Assembly: GCF_004551525.1 (NCBI RefSeq) | Contig: NZ_SATR01000039.1 | Coordinates: 1-42,810, forward strand | DNA from: Vibrio ouci | Lineage (GTDB): Bacteria > Pseudomonadota > Gammaproteobacteria > Enterobacterales > Vibrionaceae | Direction: 5' to 3' | Length of the DNA: 42,810 bases | The notes under the pieces: generated by a model | What the model was told of the DNA's origin: nothing | Database searches by the model: none | Seen by the model: the letters and a program-made list of their open reading frames with translations, nothing else | Made by a program: the position numbers and the translations under genes | Part shown: one piece after another, positions 42,564 to 42,810 of the stretch | How positions within the stretch are numbered: position 1 is the first letter of the stretch | Layout: each line of letters begins with the position of its first letter

Positions 42564-42810
42564 TTATTCAACACTGAATACATAGTCGGGATACTCATCA
42601 TTAAGTACTTCCACCACGTCCAACCAAGCACTTTTCTCAAGTAATGTCGGGGAGATTGCTTCTGGAGTTAAAGACCAACTCTTTAAGTTAAAACCCCAAG
42701 ATGCCCCACCCACCGGATAGAACACCCCGTCAATTTCAGTTAGCCCAAACAACTTTCCATTCCAAGTTAACGTTATATGGGGTGGCGAAGTCCAGCCAGG
42801 ATTGTCTCGA
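42564..42810 (-). CDS. Unrecognised protein, C-terminal 81 residues (gene runs off the window)
   Basis: The minus-strand frame is open from the right edge to the stop at 42564, so only the 3' end of a longer gene is seen. The visible protein contains HITLTWNGKLFGLTEIDGVF, several Trp residues, and ends DEYPDYVFSVE. It is acidic, has no membrane segment and no motif I recognise. A terminator follows at 42478-42505, which supports it being real. I cannot name its family. Confidence 0.65.
   Translation of the reverse strand, partial: RDNPGWTSPPHITLTWNGKLFGLTEIDGVFYPVGGASWGFNLKSWSLTPEAISPTLLEKSAWLDVVEVLNDEYPDYVFSVE

Overview
The window looks like a Vibrio-type chromosome (Vibrionaceae, Gammaproteobacteria). 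The evidence is an Mrp sodium antiporter operon next to nhaA, bcr, rsuA and radD in the enterobacterial-like neighbourhood that normally also holds rplY, a DUF2913 protein, ToxR-type membrane regulators, a type VI secretion vgrG island, and overall moderate GC. No rRNA, tRNA, CRISPR array or insertion sequence was seen.

Layout. (1) 1-1783, minus: the N-terminal third or less of a giant LapA-like adhesin with a retention module and a putative TAAG protease site; the gene runs off the left edge. (2) 2329-8016, minus: a complete seven-gene mrpABCDEFG antiporter operon with overlapping or abutting genes. (3) 8453-9607, minus: nhaA. (4) 9950-14177, minus: an ABC ATPase, an FtsX-type permease and a lipocalin-like (CrtC-type) exported protein, an AttEFGH-like set. 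(5) 14301-15671, minus: a MATE transporter, divergent from a plus-strand NAD-binding/DUF2867 protein (15779-17212). (6) 17235-24255: DUF2913, bcr-type MFS pump, rsuA (minus), then radD and a PepSY / response regulator / histidine kinase operon (plus).

(7) 24319-30951, minus: the most interesting region. An RND pump operon (adaptor, pump) is followed by, and translationally coupled to, a ToxR/VtrA-like membrane-anchored winged-helix regulator and a small VtrC/ToxS-like partner. A second, paralogous regulator/partner pair sits just upstream as a separate unit. The two pairs share a periplasmic C-terminal signature and an identical 8-base overlap in which the partner starts at GTG inside the regulator's terminal Cys-Glu-stop codons. 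This resembles a duplicated co-component receptor (VtrA/VtrC type) bracketing an efflux pump.

(8) 31076-33357, minus: a three-gene phospholipid module (CDP-alcohol phosphatidyltransferase with a substituted active-site motif, CdsA-like cytidylyltransferase, PlsC-like acyltransferase). (9) 33508-39224, minus: an orphan T6SS island of vgrG, DUF4123 adaptor, Tle1-like lipase effector and a DUF2931 lipoprotein as the likely immunity protein. (10) 39412-41429, minus: a DedA-LssY_C fusion and a family 2 glycosyltransferase. (11) rplY (plus), and the 3' end of an unknown minus-strand gene at the right edge.

In E. coli radD and rplY are neighbours. Here they are separated by about 20 kb, mostly accessory-looking genes, so 24.3-41.4 kb reads as an island inside a conserved housekeeping neighbourhood. 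All homology calls come from reading the sequence and from memory of families; nothing was searched.
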